A stretch of DNA of 33,064 nt from Candidatus Nomurabacteria bacterium (GCA_025361085.1 JANYAX010000028.1:1-33064), one strand, 5' to 3'; counted from the stretch's first letter, positions 16,579 through 26,676 are shown. Translations and numbers: made by a program. Notes: generated by a model from the letters alone, not told the origin.

Positions 16579-18828
16579 ATGAAACTTTTAATTGTTGAAT
16601 CACCATCAAAAGCAAAAACTATCGAGAAATATTTGAACGGCGCATACACAGTGCGCGCGTCTGTCGGGCATATCAGAGATTTGCCAAAATCAAACAAAGA
16701 TGCGATTGATATACCTGCAGGATTTGTTCCTCGTTATGAAATATCAAAAGGAAAAGAAAAGGTTGTTCATGAGCTAAAATCACTTGGTGAAAAAGCGTCA
16801 GAGATAATGCTTGCGACCGACCCGGACCGTGAAGGTGAAGCAATCTCTTGGCACTTAAAAGAACTATTGGATGCTGATAAAAAAATAAAAGCCAAAATAA
16901 AAAGAGTAACTTTCCATGAAATTACGAAAGAGGCAGTCGAAGAAGCATTACAAAACCCACGCGATATTGACCAAGATTTAGTAAGGGCTCAAGAAGCACG
17001 TCGTGTGCTCGATAGACTTGTCGGATATGACCTATCGGGAATAATTTGGAAAAAGGTTCGTTACGGCTTATCGGCTGGGAGAGTTCAATCCCCTGCTCTC
17101 CGCATAATAATGGAACGTGAAAGAGAAATTCGCGCATTTGTTCCTGAAAAATATTTCACACTTGAAGGGATTTTTGATACGCAGAAAAAATCAAGAATAA
17201 CAATGTCTTGCGCAGAAGAACCACGAGATGAGAAACTGGTAGAAAAAATATTGGATTTAGGAAAAAAAGAAAAATGGTTTATTACAGATGTAAAAGCGAG
17301 CGAACAAAAACGCTCACCTCGTGCGCCTTTCACAACTTCGACACTTCAACAAACCGCCAGTTCAAGAATCGGTTTCTCCCCTTCACGAACAATGCAAACT
17401 GCTCAGAAACTTTATGAAGCAGGTTATATTACTTATATGCGTACAGATAGTACAAATTTATCTTTACAAGCCCAAAATCAAATATTGGGACTTGTCGAGA
17501 AAAAATATGGCAAAGAATATGCCGAGAAACATATTTATAAAACTAAATCAAAAAATGCCCAAGAAGCCCATGAAGCTATTCGCCCTACACACGTAGAACA
17601 AGAGCGCGCAGGCAGTACAGAAGACCAGAAAAAACTTTACAACCTCATTTGGGAGAGAGCTGTATCTTCTCAAATGTCAGATGCTAAATTATTAAAAACG
17701 AAAATCACTGCAAATATTGAAAGTAAGAAAATTCCAGATTTTTCTGCTAACGGTTCACGAGTATTGTTTTTGGGTTGGCTTACCTGTGACACAGGAGCCC
17801 GCGGAGAAGATGTTGAATTACCAAAAGTTGAAATCGGAGAAGAATTAAAACTTATTGATTTAACAAGTACCGAAAAATTCACTGAACCACCAAATCGCTA
17901 TAGCGAAGCTGGGTTGGTCAAAGAACTCGAATCTCGCGGTATTGGCCGACCTTCTACATACGCATCTATAATGAAAACAATCGAAGATCGTGGTTATGTC
18001 AGAAAAGAAGGGAGAACTCTATTACCCACAGATACTGGTGATGTGGTATCCTCGTTTCTTGAAGATAATTTCGCAAATTATATCAGTGACACATTCACAG
18101 CAGAAATGGAAGATGAACTCGACGAAATATCGAATGGTAAAAGAGAATATGTAAAAACATTAAAAGATTTCTACATCCCATTCCAAAAAGAAATAAAAGA
18201 AAAAGACAAATTGTCCAAAGCCACCAATATGGGCGAAGCACCTAGTGATATAAAATGCCCTAAATGTGAAAGCGATATGATTATAAAGCTCTCTCGTGGC
18301 GGTAAATTTTACTCATGCAATAAATATCCAGATTGTACTGGAGCTAGAACGATGGAAGGCAACGAACTCGAAGGACCAAAAGAAACAGGAGAAATGTGCC
18401 CACTTTGTGGCCTGCCTGCGCAGACAGGAGAAAGAAAGAAGAAAGTTCAAGGTGGTAAATTAGTTATTCGCGAGAGACGCGATGGCTCTGGAACTTTCAT
18501 ATCATGTTCTCGCTACCCAAAATGTAAATTCGTAAAACAAGACGAGGAAGAATTAAAAAGAAAAATGACCGATATCACCTGCCCTGTTTGTAATAAAGGC
18601 AAAATGATGGAACGCAAGGGACGATTTGGAATATTCTACTCATGTAGTAACTACCCTGATTGCAAAAATGCTATCAAAGCAAAACCAACCGGAAACACTT
18701 GTGACCTCTGTGGATCTCTCATGATGGAAGGCACAAAAACAATTCCAGAGCGATGCTCAAATAAAATGTGTAAGAATCATAATCCGCACAAATTAGGAAA
18801 CGACATCAAGAATAATAAGAAAAAATAA
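16579..18828 (+). CDS. topA: DNA topoisomerase I
   Basis: KLLIVESPSKAKTIEKYL..., YITYMRTDSTNLS, C-terminal CxxC zinc ribbons. Confidence 0.97.
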   Translation: MKLLIVESPSKAKTIEKYLNGAYTVRASVGHIRDLPKSNKDAIDIPAGFVPRYEISKGKEKVVHELKSLGEKASEIMLATDPDREGEAISWHLKELLDADKKIKAKIKRVTFHEITKEAVEEALQNPRDIDQDLVRAQEARRVLDRLVGYDLSGIIWKKVRYGLSAGRVQSPALRIIMEREREIRAFVPEKYFTLEGIFDTQKKSRITMSCAEEPRDEKLVEKILDLGKKEKWFITDVKASEQKRSPRAPFTTSTLQQTASSRIGFSPSRTMQTAQKLYEAGYITYMRTDSTNLSLQAQNQILGLVEKKYGKEYAEKHIYKTKSKNAQEAHEAIRPTHVEQERAGSTEDQKKLYNLIWERAVSSQMSDAKLLKTKITANIESKKIPDFSANGSRVLFLGWLTCDTGARGEDVELPKVEIGEELKLIDLTSTEKFTEPPNRYSEAGLVKELESRGIGRPSTYASIMKTIEDRGYVRKEGRTLLPTDTGDVVSSFLEDNFANYISDTFTAEMEDELDEISNGKREYVKTLKDFYIPFQKEIKEKDKLSKATNMGEAPSDIKCPKCESDMIIKLSRGGKFYSCNKYPDCTGARTMEGNELEGPKETGEMCPLCGLPAQTGERKKKVQGGKLVIRERRDGSGTFISCSRYPKCKFVKQDEEELKRKMTDITCPVCNKGKMMERKGRFGIFYSCSNYPDCKNAIKAKPTGNTCDLCGSLMMEGTKTIPERCSNKMCKNHNPHKLGNDIKNNKKK
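18411..18428. repeat. Palindromic element copy (LPAQTG-encoding)
   Basis: CCTGCCTGCGCAGACAGG, in frame in a topA zinc-ribbon region. Confidence 0.7.
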
Positions 18829-18868
18829 CCCACTTTCAAAAAAATATCAATAAGCTATAATATAGCTT

Positions 18869-20335
18869 ATGACTCCATCTGTTGAAAAAATAATCAGTCT
18901 TGTCTCAGATATTGATGAAAACGACAAAGCCCTTATAGAAAAGGCTTATAAATTTGCAGAAAAAGCGCACAAAGGTCAATTACGCAAAAGCGGTGACCCC
19001 TATTTCACTCATGTCGCAAATACCGCTCTCAATCTCGCTGATCTAGGGATGAAAGCAAAAACGATCTCCGCAGGACTACTTCACGATGTACTCGAAGATG
19101 CAGATATCACAGAAGAAGAATTGAAAAAAGAGTTCGGGGACGAAATAGTAGAACTTATCAAAGGGGTCACAAAATTAGGGAAAGTTAAATATCAAGGAGT
19201 TGAACGTAACGTCGAAAACCTAAGAAAATTTTTTATCTCTGTTGCAAAAGATTTGCGTGTTCTGGTTATTAAGCTTGCCGATCGTCTTCACAACATGGAG
19301 ACGCTCGAGCACGTCAGGCCTGATAAACAAAAAAGAATCGCGCTCGAGACTCTAGAGATCTACGCACCACTTGCTGATCGTTTATCAATGGGACGATTAA
19401 AAGGTAAGTTAGAAGATGCAGCCTTTAAATTCGCCTATCATAAAGAATATGAGGAGGTTAAAAAATTACTAACTGAAAAAAAGGGAGTTGAGGAAAAATA
19501 TTTGATTGAAGTAAAAGATACAATTACTAAAAAAATAAAGGAAGCAAAGATAAGAGGAACAAAGATAGATTCTAGACAAAAACATTTATACTCTCTTTGG
19601 AAAAAACTTCAAAAATATGAGATGGATATAAGTAAAGTCTACGATATCATCGCACTTCGAGTCATGGTAAATACAGTAGCAGATTGTTATCACGTACTCG
19701 GGTTAATTCACGGTGAGTGGACACCTGTTCCAAATCGATTCAAAGATTATATAGCCACCCCAAAAGCAAATGGGTATCAGAGTTTGCATACAACTATATT
19801 TACGGGAACAGGAGGAATCGCTGAAATACAAATAAGAACACATGAGATGCACGAAAAGGCCGAGAATGGTATCGCTGCTCACTATATATATAAAGAAGGT
19901 AAAATAGAAAAAGAAATACCTAAAGAATTCGAATGGGTGCAACAATTACATGATCTTAATCAACACGAAGATAGCCCTGAAAAATTCTTAGAAACTATAA
20001 AGATGGATTTTTTCAGTACAAGAGTGTTCGTCTTTACACCAAAAGGAGACATTGTCGATCTACCAGAAGATTCTAGCGTAGTCGATTTTGCTTATGCAAT
20101 TCACACTGACATAGGGAACCATATACAAGGAGCAAAAGTAAACGGTAAGAATGCACCACTAAACCATAAATTAAAAACAAATGACATCGTTGAAATACAA
20201 GTAAACAAAAACGCAAAACCATCCACTAAGTGGTTAAATTATGCGAAAACGACCCTAGCTCGTAAGCAGATAAACAACCATTTTAAAGAAGGTAATAGTC
20301 TTCTTTCCAAATTCTTATCTTTCGGGAAAAACTAA
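18869..20335 (+). CDS. RelA/SpoT-family (p)ppGpp synthetase/hydrolase (HD-synthetase-TGS, no ACT seen)
   Basis: HVANTALNLADLG...LLHDVLEDADIT, VIKLADRLHNMETLE, RFKDYIATPKANGYQSLHT. Confidence 0.95.
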   Translation: MTPSVEKIISLVSDIDENDKALIEKAYKFAEKAHKGQLRKSGDPYFTHVANTALNLADLGMKAKTISAGLLHDVLEDADITEEELKKEFGDEIVELIKGVTKLGKVKYQGVERNVENLRKFFISVAKDLRVLVIKLADRLHNMETLEHVRPDKQKRIALETLEIYAPLADRLSMGRLKGKLEDAAFKFAYHKEYEEVKKLLTEKKGVEEKYLIEVKDTITKKIKEAKIRGTKIDSRQKHLYSLWKKLQKYEMDISKVYDIIALRVMVNTVADCYHVLGLIHGEWTPVPNRFKDYIATPKANGYQSLHTTIFTGTGGIAEIQIRTHEMHEKAENGIAAHYIYKEGKIEKEIPKEFEWVQQLHDLNQHEDSPEKFLETIKMDFFSTRVFVFTPKGDIVDLPEDSSVVDFAYAIHTDIGNHIQGAKVNGKNAPLNHKLKTNDIVEIQVNKNAKPSTKWLNYAKTTLARKQINNHFKEGNSLLSKFLSFGKN

Positions 20336-20372
20336 AATTCCCCATAGGTCTTGCCTCTGGGGAATTTTAGTT
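20332..20372. terminator. Bidirectional terminator between rel and parB
   Basis: CTAAAATTCCCC...GGGGAATTTTAG long stem. Confidence 0.9.
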
Positions 20373-20376
20373 TTAT

Positions 20377-21405
20377 TTAGATTGAGAAATTTTTTATATT
20401 GTAAAGATCAACTTCTTCTTCTGACCTTTTTATTTCTTCTTTCGTACGATCTTCATTCATATCGATCCCTTCTTCTGTCCCCATGCCATCAACCTCACTA
20501 TTGCTTTCTATTGACGAAACAATTTCTTCTTGTGGTTGGCTTGCAATGAATTTATCCAGCATGCTGTTTGGATTCCCATTTTCGTTCTTCTTGATTGAAT
20601 TAAGGATTGTATAAAGATCATCACTTGTAAAGAAGTCGATCGTTATATACCCGCCATTTTCTTTCTTCTCAATGTGAACACGTGTCCCTAGAGACTCTTG
20701 TAATTTTTCTTCCATTTCTGCTATTTCAGGATCTATCAAATATTCTTTTTTACGAACACGATCAAAAGCAATCTTTCTTGCCGCTTTTTCTGCATCACGG
20801 ACAGTCATTTTTTTGAAAACTATTTCTTTAAATAAAACCATTTGTTCTGCTGGCCTATCGATAAGCATCAGAATTGGCCTTGTATGACCTTCGCTTATTT
20901 TCCCGGCAGAAAGTGCATCAAGCATTTCTTGCGGTAACGCAAGAAGACGTAATGTATTTGAAACATATTCGCGACTCTTTCCTACTTTTGCCCCTATCTG
21001 TGTATGTGTAAATTTAAATTCTTCAACAAGACGCATAAAGGCTCGAGCACGCTCGACAGCATTCAAATCTTCACGTTGCAAGTTCTCAATAATCGCAAGT
21101 TCAAGCTTGGCCATACTGTCATCTCCTGTACGTATGATTACTGGTATCTGTTCAAGCCCGGCAATTTTGGAAGCACGTAGTCTGCGCTCACCTGCGATGA
21201 GCTCGTATTCTACTGCAATACCTCCATCTTCTTTTTGAATTTCCTCACGGGAAACAACAAGAGGCTGGAGAACCCCATACTGACGGATCGAGTCAGCCAA
21301 ATCACGAAGCCTGTCTTCGTCGAATTCACGTCGTGGCTGAAATGGATTTGGTTTAATTTTTTCTATATCTACCCAAAAAATTGAATTACTATAAAGCTGT
21401 GCCAT
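20377..21405 (-). CDS. parB: ParB/Spo0J-family chromosome partitioning protein
   Basis: IKPNPFQPRREFDEDRLRDLADSIRQYGVLQPL...LIAGERRLRASKIAGLEQIPVI...IENLQREDLNAVERARAF. Confidence 0.96.
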   Translation of the reverse strand: MAQLYSNSIFWVDIEKIKPNPFQPRREFDEDRLRDLADSIRQYGVLQPLVVSREEIQKEDGGIAVEYELIAGERRLRASKIAGLEQIPVIIRTGDDSMAKLELAIIENLQREDLNAVERARAFMRLVEEFKFTHTQIGAKVGKSREYVSNTLRLLALPQEMLDALSAGKISEGHTRPILMLIDRPAEQMVLFKEIVFKKMTVRDAEKAARKIAFDRVRKKEYLIDPEIAEMEEKLQESLGTRVHIEKKENGGYITIDFFTSDDLYTILNSIKKNENGNPNSMLDKFIASQPQEEIVSSIESNSEVDGMGTEEGIDMNEDRTKEEIKRSEEEVDLYNIKNFSI

Positions 21406-21487
21406 GCGTATATTCTATCACAAATTCTAGTTAAATTAAAAGTTGAAAAATATATCAAAAACATGTATACTCCCTTTGTGCACAATT

Positions 21488-21571
21488 GCGTCGGTGGCAG
21501 AGTGGTCAATTGCATTTGACTGTAAATCAAACGCCCTTGCGGCTACGTAGGTTCGAATCCTACCCGGCGCA
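21488..21571 (+). tRNA. tRNA-Tyr(GTA)
   Basis: GCGTCGG/CCGGCGC acceptor, class II variable arm, anticodon stem-loop TTTGA-CTGTAAA-TCAAA. Confidence 0.95.
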
Positions 21572-23158
21572 CAACCTAGGACGAATTGGGTCAAAAGACT
21601 CAGTTCGTCCTTTTGATATAAGACTATCTTCTCGTTCCAACCGTTCTATTTCTGGCATAAGTTCTATTTCCCCTTCTTTGAGCTTTAAAAACCAAGAATG
21701 TAAGTCAATAAAGAGTTTTTTATCTTTTATTCTATGGTTCAAACCTAAGCTTGAAAAAATCTCTCTTTTTGTCTGAATATCACCATTTTCAAAAGCATCC
21801 CCCACACAGCACATAAAACTAACCACATCTTCTGTTAACTTTGTCCAATCTTTTATACGTCCCTCTGTTTCTAAAATTTTTATTTTATTTTTTTGTAACC
21901 CTTCCTCAATGTTTACTTTTTGTTTATTGTATTGATCTTTTGTTAATGTCCCATCAATTAAAAATTCCATAATGCGATCAAGCTTCTTTTGTAATTCAAG
22001 TATTTCTTTTTGCTGATTTTCGTAAATTTTTTGGTGAATAAGAGATTCATTTTTGTGCATTTCTGATAAAACTTCAAGGGCTAAATTATAAAACTTTTTA
22101 TTTATAGTTTTTTCCTTAAAAATTTTTAAAATTTTTTCTTCTAGATTCTCGGATGTTATTGGCTTCTCTTTGCAAGATATATACTTTTTTCTTTTTGTGC
22201 AATGATAATAGGTATGGTAATTGATAGTTCCATTTTTTAATATTTTGTGTTTTTTTGAGGCAGTAATTTGTGCTCCACAATTTTCACATGTCATAATACC
22301 AGTAAATGGAAATTCATGTTTTTGTGATCTTGGTCTACCTTTCTTACCCAAAAAAATCTGAGTTCTATCAAATTCATCCATTGTTATCATAGGAGTATGT
22401 TTACCTTGATATAATTGTCCTCCATACATGAAATTACCAGTGTAAAAAATATTAGTAAACATAATATACGCATAACTCTCAGAAATTGCTTTACCACCAA
22501 TTCTTTTTCTTTTTGGAGTATTTAAACCCCATTCATTAGTGGCCTTTCTTAACGTTTGTGGAATCGAATAATTTCCAGTGAGTAATAAGTCCCACATTTT
22601 ACGAACAATTAAAAATCTTTCTTCGTCTACAATAATTGTTTCGTTTCCTTTTTCATGAGTTTTTGAATTCAAATAGCCGATTGGTGGAATATTCGGAAAC
22701 CATCCCTTCTCGGCTTTTGATCTCATCCCTCTTTTTACATTTATAGATAAATCACGAATGTATTGACTAGACATTCCATTTTCAACAGACATAATTATTG
22801 CATTATCTTGTGGTAAATAATTCTTCTCTGGAGTTTTAATACAAAGTAATTTCTGTTTTTGTAAAAAATATTGAATGGCGCCACTATCAATTGCGTTACG
22901 AGATAATCTATCCATCTTCCAAACTAAAAGACCACTAATTTTACCTTGTTCAATTAGTTTTGAAAGTTTTATAAAGCCATCTCTCTTGTATGGCTCCTTA
23001 GCAGATTTTGCTTCAAATATAATTTCACTTATTTTTATACCTTCTCTTTTTGCTATAGCTTTCAGATTATTAATCTGATCATCAATAGACTGTATTTGCC
23101 TATCAGATGATTCCGTAGATTTCCTTGCATATATAGCCCATATTATATTTTTATCCAT
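21560..23158 (-). CDS. Large serine recombinase (site-specific integrase), LSR1
   Basis: IWAIYARKSTESSDRQIQSIDDQINNL, VWKMDRLSRNAIDSG, recombinase and zinc-ribbon (CENCGAQITASKKH) regions; stop codon lies inside tRNA-Tyr. Confidence 0.93.
   Translation of the reverse strand: MDKNIIWAIYARKSTESSDRQIQSIDDQINNLKAIAKREGIKISEIIFEAKSAKEPYKRDGFIKLSKLIEQGKISGLLVWKMDRLSRNAIDSGAIQYFLQKQKLLCIKTPEKNYLPQDNAIIMSVENGMSSQYIRDLSINVKRGMRSKAEKGWFPNIPPIGYLNSKTHEKGNETIIVDEERFLIVRKMWDLLLTGNYSIPQTLRKATNEWGLNTPKRKRIGGKAISESYAYIMFTNIFYTGNFMYGGQLYQGKHTPMITMDEFDRTQIFLGKKGRPRSQKHEFPFTGIMTCENCGAQITASKKHKILKNGTINYHTYYHCTKRKKYISCKEKPITSENLEEKILKIFKEKTINKKFYNLALEVLSEMHKNESLIHQKIYENQQKEILELQKKLDRIMEFLIDGTLTKDQYNKQKVNIEEGLQKNKIKILETEGRIKDWTKLTEDVVSFMCCVGDAFENGDIQTKREIFSSLGLNHRIKDKKLFIDLHSWFLKLKEGEIELMPEIERLEREDSLISKGRTESFDPIRPRLCAG
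21579..21610 (+). terminator. tRNA-Tyr terminator-like hairpin
   Basis: GGACGAATTGGGTC-AAAA-GACTCAGTTCGTCC then TTTT; overlaps the recombinase 3' end on the opposite strand. Confidence 0.6.
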
Positions 23159-23176
23159 ATATTTTTTGGTCCCAAA

Positions 23177-23281
23177 AAAGGGGCAACAGTTAAGACTTTA
23201 TAATCGCCAGACTACAAAATCACTATTACCCCTTTCTTGAATTCAAAAAAGATTAAAGTCTATTTTATTTTGTAGTCTGGC
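23177..23281. repeat. Crossing inverted repeats upstream of LSR1
   Basis: GCCAGACTACAAAAT/ATTTTGTAGTCTGGC (15 bp perfect), AGACTTTA/TAAAGTCT and AAAGGGG/CCCCTTT, interleaved. Confidence 0.8.
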
Positions 23282-23315
23282 TAGTTGATTATAACACAAA
23301 AAGTTAAATGAGTAA

Positions 23316-25493
23316 CTATTTATTAAAAACTATCTCAATATTATGAGTTTCTGAATTTACCCCACCACCTTCAACACTATTTATTTCTTCTAGTTCAAAC
23401 TCTGCTTCTATTGGTATAACTACCATCTCTCGTTTATCGTCAACGCTTCTTTCTTGAACCAAAAGTCCAGATTGTTCAAGTTGGGGAAGTATTTGAATTC
23501 TAAGGCTTTGCATACTTAATGGTCGTCCATACAACTTAAAGTGCCGATTAAGAATTTCCTTTCTTGTTACAAATGTTTTCTTATCATCTGGAGATGAAAA
23601 ACCTCCATAAGTAGAGGCCGGTTCTTTCCATAAAGGAATTATAATTCTTGTGTAAATCTCAAATATATAAGGAGATAAACCATAATCTTGCCCATAAGAT
23701 ATTTTCTCCCACAAATTAAAAGCACTAAAGATATCTTCTTCTGTTGCAAAAATACATGATCCTTCTCTTTTTCTAAACCAAAGATTAAGCAAAGAAAATC
23801 CTTTAATAATACTAATTATCTTTTTAATGTCTCTTTGTTGCCTTGGTTTTAAACTTTTATTATCTTTTAAAAATAATTCTTCTATAAGTTGTTTGTTTTC
23901 TATTTTTATATTATCTATTTTTTCTTGCCTTATTCCCAAGATTCTTTTTTTTAAAAGATTTCTATCGTAATCATTATTTACAATATCCATAAACTTTTCA
24001 TGATCTGTTTCTTTGAATATTGACTGCTGAATTCCTTGATAAAGCTTATCGTGTTCAATTGATGGACTAAGAACTATAAATCTAGTACTTTCTTGTTCAT
24101 CTATTTTGAAATTAGCACTACAAAAATAAACTGTTGGATAACCAATAATAGTTATATTTTTTGTTCTATTTCCACCAGATTGGTTTTTGTCAGTTATTTT
24201 AGCATGAGACTCTTTTGAGTCATGAGATAATAAAGATCTTAATCTAGAAAGTAAACTGGGGTCAGGCATATCAGTAAATATTAAAATCTTCCTTGAAAGA
24301 TCTACTGTCATCTCATTCTTATCTTTATTGTAACGTCCTTGCTCATGGAAAAATGCAGTTGGACTACAGTTTGCAAGTATAATAGAGTCTTCTTTTGGAA
24401 ATAAATCTACAACAGATAAAGGAATGTGACTCTTACCTGTCGAACTTGGTGCACTAAAAAATACATTAGTTTGAGATTCATAAGTATAAGTCGTGAGCAT
24501 TGTTAAAAATGTAATTGCTTTATTTTCATCATCTTTTTTTATTGTTAGATCAAGTATTTTACAAATGTCTTCTATTTTAATTTCTTCAAATATTGATGCG
24601 TCAATTTCTTCTGGGTATTTTTTTGCATATTTTGTAAAAAGATCATTTATTGGTAATCCAAGTCGAACTATATAATCTCCAAGATCTCCCTTATCACCAA
24701 CTTCATTTGGAAGTGTAATAATAAATAGATTAATACATCCATTTTTATATAGCATTGAAGCCATCTTTTGTTCTCCAATTCTCCCAGCTTCATCATTATC
24801 ATAACAAATATAATAAGTAACTTCTGGTTTAAAATATTCACCCCAGCTATCTTTTGCTGTATTAGCCCCGTGTGTATTAGTTATACATGGAATATTATTA
24901 GATCTCATAAGTAATGTATCCATTTCCCCTTCAGAGATTAATAAATTATTCTCAGCCATTAATAAAGTTTCCCAATCATAAATTTGAGCTGTTATTTTTT
25001 CTTTATCAGTACTTTTAGGCCAAGTCATTTTATTTTTCCCAACTTCTGGATCTTGACGAAGTTTAAACAATAAATAATTCCCATTAATATCTTTTATAGG
25101 AATTGTTATCCACCAATTATGATAAAAAAAACCATACCCGATTTTTTCTTTATCAATTATTTCATTTGTTATACCTCTTTTGTTTAAATATTCTCTAATT
25201 CTTTCAGGTAAATTTTTATTACAATTTTCAACCACTGAAGGTGTTAATGTTCTTATGTTTCTTTTATTTTCTTTTTCTACTAAATCTCCAAGATGTTTTC
25301 TGAGAGTAGTCATATTTCCTGTTGCATTACATTTTTTACAATGATACTGACCTGTATCCATACTAAAATACAAATGTGTCTCGTTTCCCTTACTGTTGTC
25401 ATCACAACCAGAAAACAAACATTTTGTAACCAATTCTCCATTAACAGTTCGAAAGACTATACCTTTCTCACTCAAATATTTTTCAATATTCAT
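23316..25493 (-). CDS. CHC2 zinc-finger/Toprim primase fused to a P-loop ATPase-like domain
   Basis: CLFSGCDDN...YHCKKCNATGN, LLISEGEMDTLLM, YYICYDNDEAGRIGEQKMA, FFSAPSSTGKSHIPLSVVDLF. Confidence 0.8.
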   Translation of the reverse strand: MNIEKYLSEKGIVFRTVNGELVTKCLFSGCDDNSKGNETHLYFSMDTGQYHCKKCNATGNMTTLRKHLGDLVEKENKRNIRTLTPSVVENCNKNLPERIREYLNKRGITNEIIDKEKIGYGFFYHNWWITIPIKDINGNYLLFKLRQDPEVGKNKMTWPKSTDKEKITAQIYDWETLLMAENNLLISEGEMDTLLMRSNNIPCITNTHGANTAKDSWGEYFKPEVTYYICYDNDEAGRIGEQKMASMLYKNGCINLFIITLPNEVGDKGDLGDYIVRLGLPINDLFTKYAKKYPEEIDASIFEEIKIEDICKILDLTIKKDDENKAITFLTMLTTYTYESQTNVFFSAPSSTGKSHIPLSVVDLFPKEDSIILANCSPTAFFHEQGRYNKDKNEMTVDLSRKILIFTDMPDPSLLSRLRSLLSHDSKESHAKITDKNQSGGNRTKNITIIGYPTVYFCSANFKIDEQESTRFIVLSPSIEHDKLYQGIQQSIFKETDHEKFMDIVNNDYDRNLLKKRILGIRQEKIDNIKIENKQLIEELFLKDNKSLKPRQQRDIKKIISIIKGFSLLNLWFRKREGSCIFATEEDIFSAFNLWEKISYGQDYGLSPYIFEIYTRIIIPLWKEPASTYGGFSSPDDKKTFVTRKEILNRHFKLYGRPLSMQSLRIQILPQLEQSGLLVQERSVDDKREMVVIPIEAEFELEEINSVEGGGVNSETHNIEIVFNK

Positions 25494-25515
25494 AATATAT
25501 ATTTAATAAAATACC

Positions 25516-25767
25516 TCAATTATCTTTATTAGCAGATGATTGATTTATTTTGTTATTTTGCTGTTGTACAGCGTTAATAAGGCAAACAAGTGCCGTAATT
25601 TCATCACGGGCTTTAGATTTATCAATTAACTCATTATACTCTTCGAGATATATTGATATATATTTTTCTAAATATTTTTCACTTATTTGCATAAATTTAA
25701 TAAATGGCACTTTTAGAGACTTGATCTGCGCCAACACATCAAGTCCCCGAAGGTGCCCATTTGGCAC
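25516..25767 (-). CDS. Hypothetical small protein
   Basis: 83-aa ORF upstream of the primase on the same strand. Confidence 0.45.
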   Translation of the reverse strand: MPNGHLRGLDVLAQIKSLKVPFIKFMQISEKYLEKYISIYLEEYNELIDKSKARDEITALVCLINAVQQQNNKINQSSANKDN

Positions 25768-25840
25768 AGAATCATAGAAAAAACTATGATTGTTTTAAAT
25801 ATATGCAATAAAAAATTCCACACACTAAAAAGCTATGGAA

Positions 25841-25880
25841 TCATACTATTTCATACTATTTCATACTATTTCAGACTATT
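25841..25880. repeat. 10-bp tandem repeat TCATACTATT x4 (iteron-like)
   Basis: tcatactatt tcatactatt tcatactatt tcagactatt; overlaps the stop codon of the 266-aa ORF. Confidence 0.9.
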
Positions 25881-26676
25881 TCGGTTTTTTAACAAAATGC
25901 TTTAATTGCTTTATTTCCTCCATTAATTTTTTGTAGTTTATTTCTTCGTTTTCTAATTGACTTGCAAGTACATTGTTTCTAAAAAAAAGAGCATTTTTTG
26001 AAATATTTGTAAAAAAAATCTTTCTTAACATTTTTTTAAAACCAAGATCTTCTATCATGCCCAAAATTCTACGTGTTAACTTGTAATTTAGTTCTTGGTT
26101 TGTTTTCATAATATCTTTTTCAATAAAAGATTTTGTTAATTTTGTTTCTGGATTTCTTAAAACAACTTCAAAAAAATTTAATGCCTGTCCGTCATAGCGT
26201 GGATTAGATAAAATATATTTATCATTTAAGATAATAACGTCTCTCATTTTGTATTTTTCTAAACTAACAAAATATTTTGGTGACACTGATAATTCTATTA
26301 AAAAATTCTTAATTTTGGAAGGAATAAATTCACATTTGTAATTTATAAAAAATACTTCAGTATTAGAATATGGAATCTCATATTTACCATCATTACTTAT
26401 GCCACCTTCTTCTATTACTTCTTTTAACCCATTACTTAAGAGATGATACTCCTTTAAATATTTCTCTTTTTTTAGAAATCTAAATACAAATTTTATAATT
26501 TCATTGTCGTTATTTTCAAAATCTTCTGTATAAAAGGTAATAGAAATTGTTGTTAATTTATTTTCCAAAACATTGTCTGGTATATTTTTATAGATTAACT
26601 TTAAAACTCTTATTATTGACTCCTCAGAAGGTAAGTTTTCCCCTTTTATTTTAATATTTTGTTTTATTTGGCGCAT
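25876..26676 (-). CDS. Hypothetical protein (possible replication/DNA-binding protein of the element)
   Basis: 266-aa ORF, Lys-rich; role suggested only by position next to the short tandem repeats. Confidence 0.55.
   Translation of the reverse strand: MRQIKQNIKIKGENLPSEESIIRVLKLIYKNIPDNVLENKLTTISITFYTEDFENNDNEIIKFVFRFLKKEKYLKEYHLLSNGLKEVIEEGGISNDGKYEIPYSNTEVFFINYKCEFIPSKIKNFLIELSVSPKYFVSLEKYKMRDVIILNDKYILSNPRYDGQALNFFEVVLRNPETKLTKSFIEKDIMKTNQELNYKLTRRILGMIEDLGFKKMLRKIFFTNISKNALFFRNNVLASQLENEEINYKKLMEEIKQLKHFVKKPK

Noticed and set aside
25841-25880. CRISPR array
   Set aside because: Short direct tandem repeats without spacers; no cas genes in the window.
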